Of a stretch of 64,000 nucleotides of DNA, positions 61,819-64,000 are shown one piece after another. Both the position numbers and the translations under genes were made by a program. The first letter of the stretch is position 1; every line of letters begins with the position of its first letter. The notes under the pieces were generated by a model. That model was given only the letters and a program-made list of their open reading frames with translations, was not told where the DNA came from and did no database searches. This DNA is from Kribbella rubisoli (lineage in GTDB: Bacteria; Actinomycetota; Actinomycetes; Propionibacteriales; Kribbellaceae): the NCBI RefSeq assembly GCF_004217145.1, contig NZ_SHKR01000016.1, positions 528,852 through 592,851 on the forward strand. The letters run 5' to 3'.

Positions 61819-62628
61819 TCAGATCCGGAAGAACAGGTTCAGGTACCGATCCGCAACAGCCCGGTCGCCACGGATCGTACCGGCGTTGCTCCGGCCGAAC
61901 GCGGTCAGCACGAAGCTCCCCGGGTCGAACTCGATGACCGCCGGCAGCCCGCTTACGTCGCCGGCCTCGTAGTCCATCCCGTCCGGCCCGACCGCCACAC
62001 GCGTGTCGCCGGCGTTCGGACCGCTGGTGATCCGGATGCCGAGTTCGCACGGATCCTTGGCCCCGGTCGTGTACTTCCAGAGCACGAACATGAACGGGAC
62101 CAGCAGGTCGGCCGCCTCGCCCGACAGCCCGTGCGCCCGGCCCGTCCCCTGCCGGATGTCCCAGGAGTGGACGCCGTAGTCCATCAACTGGAACGCCGGG
62201 TAGAAGAACGCCGGCAGCGGACCCATGTAGAAGTGCGGGACGGTCAGGCCGGCCCACTCGTCCGGCCCGAGTGCGTCGAAGATCCCCATCACCTTGTCGA
62301 AGTCGGTCCGGAGCCGCTCGACCAACTCGTCCTGCGGTACGTCGCGCAGCGCCAGCGCCTGCTTGTCCACCCGCTCGGCCATCCCCACCAGCCCGTACGC
62401 CGGCGGTACCTCGGTGTGCGAGCGGGCGGCGTCGAACGCAACGAAGTACGCCTCGGTGGTGTCCGTGAGATGCGCCACCACGTCCCGCACCTGCCAGTGC
62501 CCGGCCCCGGTCGGCGCCTCCCAGACGTCGTCGCCACCCACCATCCCGAAGAACAGCTCCGCCTCCCGCCGTACCACCCGGAGCATCGTCTCCTTGCCCT
62601 CGAACGCCATCCCGTCCCACGCGCTCAC
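61819..62628 (-). CDS. Maleylpyruvate isomerase/DinB-like family protein
   Basis: Protein of 269 residues whose N-terminal half matches the mycothiol-dependent maleylpyruvate isomerase/DinB four-helix fold (GAGHWQVRDVVAHLTDTTEA, then HSWDIRQGTGR). His residues at these places are the usual metal ligands. The C-terminal half (about 180-269) resembles an SCP2-like domain. GTG at 62628 follows AGGAGG by several bases. With mshC in the genome, a mycothiol-linked role is possible. Confidence 0.83.
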   Translation of the reverse strand: MSAWDGMAFEGKETMLRVVRREAELFFGMVGGDDVWEAPTGAGHWQVRDVVAHLTDTTEAYFVAFDAARSHTEVPPAYGLVGMAERVDKQALALRDVPQDELVERLRTDFDKVMGIFDALGPDEWAGLTVPHFYMGPLPAFFYPAFQLMDYGVHSWDIRQGTGRAHGLSGEAADLLVPFMFVLWKYTTGAKDPCELGIRITSGPNAGDTRVAVGPDGMDYEAGDVSGLPAVIEFDPGSFVLTAFGRSNAGTIRGDRAVADRYLNLFFRI

Positions 62629-62680
62629 GACGTACCTCCTCCGCCCCACACCCACTCCTTGAATTTCAAACTACGCCGCC

Positions 62681-62720
62681 CCGACCCGCCCGTCACCACC
62701 CCGACCCGCCCGTCACCACC
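62681..62720. repeat. 20-bp tandem duplication upstream of tRNA-Leu
   Basis: CCGACCCGCCCGTCACCACC occurs twice in tandem, followed by a partial third copy (CCGACCGCCCG). No function evident. Confidence 0.85.
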
Positions 62721-62799
62721 CCGACCGCCCGATGTGAATTCCACCCCTGGAGTTTGCTACTGTTCTCCGGTCGGCACCGCACCCCGGTGCAGACCACTC

Positions 62800-62885
62800 G
62801 TCCGGGTGGCGGAATAGGCAGACGCGCTAGCTTGAGGTGCTAGTGCCCTTTACGGGGCGTGGGGGTTCAAGTCCCCCCTCGGACA
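62800..62885 (+). tRNA. tRNA-Leu (anticodon GAG)
   Basis: Class II tRNA of 86 bases. The acceptor stem is GTCCGGG with CTCGGAC (one G-U pair), and the discriminator is A at 62885. The anticodon stem CTAGC/GCTAG encloses TTGAGGT, anticodon GAG, reading CUC/CUU Leu codons. The long variable arm expected of tRNA-Leu (TGCCCTTTACGGGGCG) and the T-loop GTTCAAGTC are present. CCA is not encoded. Confidence 0.95.
62866..62885. other. Probable att site in tRNA-Leu 3' end
   Basis: The serine-recombinase gene ends inside the tRNA T-loop and its last codons use the acceptor sequence, the usual layout when integration has rebuilt the tRNA 3' end. The exact crossover core needs the other junction. Confidence 0.5.
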
Positions 62886-64000
62886 CGGTACTTATCCACA
62901 CGGTCGGCCAATGGGTCGACTTCCACCTCCACGATCTGCTCCACGTGGTGGTAGGTCAGAGACAGTCGAAGCGAAGCGTAAAGCTCGCTTAGCTCCTGGG
63001 GCTCCGCCCAGTCGAGCGCCTTCGCGACATTGCCGAGCTGGTCGACGTACCCCTCGAGCTCTTCACGACTCAGACGCTTCTCGCTTGGCGCCGCAGCCAG
63101 CGCCGTCTCAGCCGCCCGCTTCTCCGCGACCGCTGCGTTGTACTGCGCACGCAGCTCGACCGGATCCCAGCCCGCATCCAATGCCTTGCGCAACTTCTTC
63201 ATAACGACCTCAGCCGCGGCAACCCGATCCTGCAGCCGTTCAACGTGCTCCAGTTGCTCATCGCCTGAGTCGTCAGCATCAAGTAGAGCAGTGATCGTGT
63301 CGTCCCGATGCATTGGATCGAACAACGAGCCGATCCAGCGATGGATCGGCGGCGTGATCAGATCCTCCCGAAGGTAGATCTGCTGAGGGTGAGCGGTCGC
63401 CATCGCAGATCCAGGCACAAGCGTGCGAGCGTTGCAGCGGTAGTAGATCGTGTCCCCCCGGCGCGCCGCACCCTCCATCTTCCTCGCGCAGATGCCGCAC
63501 TTGATCCGACCCCGCAATCGGTACACACGCTTCTTCGACACCCGCCGCCGATCGACCGACGACCAGCCGACCTTGCCGCCGGCCTTCCGCTTCCGCCTCT
63601 CGAGCTCCGCAGCAGTGAACGTCTCGACCGACACGATCGCCGGGTGTGCCGGCTGACGCGACCGCACGATCTTCGCCTGCGGCGACCGCCGGAACCTGAC
63701 GACGTAGCCAGCAGCGACGTCATCGGCGTCAAGCAGCTCCTCCACCTTCTGCCAGCGGCCGTAGACCGCGTAACCGGTGTATCGCGGGTTCTCCAGGATC
63801 GCCGCGATCGTCGAGTGCTGCCAACCGTCCATCCTGCGATGCCGGTTCTGCCTCGGCATGTGCGCCGACGGGCACGGTACGCCTTCACGGTTCAGGCATT
63901 CCGCAATAGCCTTCCTGCCCCAGCCGTCCAAGTAGAGATCGAAGATCCGCCGCACAACCGCGGCCGCAAACTCATCGATCAGAAGCACCTTCAGCCGCTG
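62867..64000 (-). CDS. Large serine recombinase/integrase, N-terminal part beyond window
   Basis: C-terminal about 377 residues of a large serine integrase; the frame stays open to the window edge. The recombinase domain starts at FAAAVVRRIFDLYLDGWGRK, with LNREGVPCPS and the DNA-contact segment PRYTGYAVYGRW. A zinc ribbon follows (LRGRIKCGICARKMEG, YYRCNAR) and a long coiled coil (EHVERLQDRVAAAEVVMKKL, EELEGYVDQLG). The catalytic Ser domain must lie right of 64000. The stop is inside tRNA-Leu. It probably integrated the element that follows to the right. Confidence 0.93.
   Translation of the reverse strand, partial: QRLKVLLIDEFAAAVVRRIFDLYLDGWGRKAIAECLNREGVPCPSAHMPRQNRHRRMDGWQHSTIAAILENPRYTGYAVYGRWQKVEELLDADDVAAGYVVRFRRSPQAKIVRSRQPAHPAIVSVETFTAAELERRKRKAGGKVGWSSVDRRRVSKKRVYRLRGRIKCGICARKMEGAARRGDTIYYRCNARTLVPGSAMATAHPQQIYLREDLITPPIHRWIGSLFDPMHRDDTITALLDADDSGDEQLEHVERLQDRVAAAEVVMKKLRKALDAGWDPVELRAQYNAAVAEKRAAETALAAAPSEKRLSREELEGYVDQLGNVAKALDWAEPQELSELYASLRLSLTYHHVEQIVEVEVDPLADRVDKYRVRGGT

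Overview
The window is high-GC actinobacterial chromosome: Pup-proteasome genes, mycothiol ligase (mshC), GylR-like glycerol control, many GTG/TTG starts and 1-4 bp stop/start overlaps. Gene content and order resemble Kribbella or a close Nocardioidales relative; that genus call is inference from recall of gene order, not from a search.

Layout. (1) 1-11.7 kb: proteasome neighbourhood. prcB, pup and dop lie on the minus strand (prcA must lie off the left edge). Then come a Nudix-phosphotransferase fusion, an ECF sigma factor with a membrane partner, the proteasomal ATPase arc/mpa, trmI, an M50 site-2-type protease, a lipoprotein intradiol dioxygenase and a RecB/Cas4-like nuclease. (2) 11.8-16.4 kb: a solo TnpB insertion element with a recognisable right-end/guide-RNA hairpin, then a MacB-like ABC exporter. 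(3) 16.4-23.4 kb: glycerol regulon with an IclR regulator, two different glycerol kinases, glpD and glpF; a strong promoter with an adjacent palindrome precedes glpF. (4) 23.4-27.2 kb: membrane-anchored esterase, SGNH hydrolase, SigE-family sigma factor and its secreted/membrane partner in one tight unit. (5) 27.2-35.1 kb: peptide ABC importer (dppC-A-B-D-F order) plus a second substrate-binding lipoprotein; a 16-bp perfect hairpin sits between dppA and dppB. (6) 35.2-48.3 kb: HAD phosphatase, PAC2 protein, MerR regulator with a textbook MerR promoter before a polysaccharide deacetylase, an L,D-transpeptidase with a secreted partner, mshC, and the conserved kinase-like/DUF3090/phosphatase set, corA, uppP, an F420-type oxidoreductase and an aldo/keto reductase. 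(7) 48.3-62.6 kb: accessory regulators and transporters (LuxR, MarR-DrrAB, GNAT-MFS/LysR), a large glycosidase, chorismate mutase, an M20 peptidase, a Rieske/DUF6529 redox operon and a VOC/maleylpyruvate-isomerase-like pair. (8) 62.8-64.0 kb: tRNA-Leu(GAG), into whose 3' end a large serine recombinase gene reads. This looks like the left border of an integrated element that continues past the right edge.

Working together. Pup, Dop, ARC and PrcB form the pupylation-proteasome system; Pup here already ends in Glu. PAC2, mshC, the kinase-like protein, DUF3090, the phosphatase and uppP appear in an order like that recalled for M. tuberculosis Rv2125-Rv2136c, and the glycerol genes occupy the place recalled for the Streptomyces gyl operon. 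The backbone therefore looks ancestral, with accessory modules inserted (TnpB, the sigma modules, the peptide importer, the 48-62 kb genes). No intergenic stretch exceeds about 300 bp. The least settled items are start codons chosen by ribosome-binding-site spacing, the ends of the TnpB element and the exact att core.
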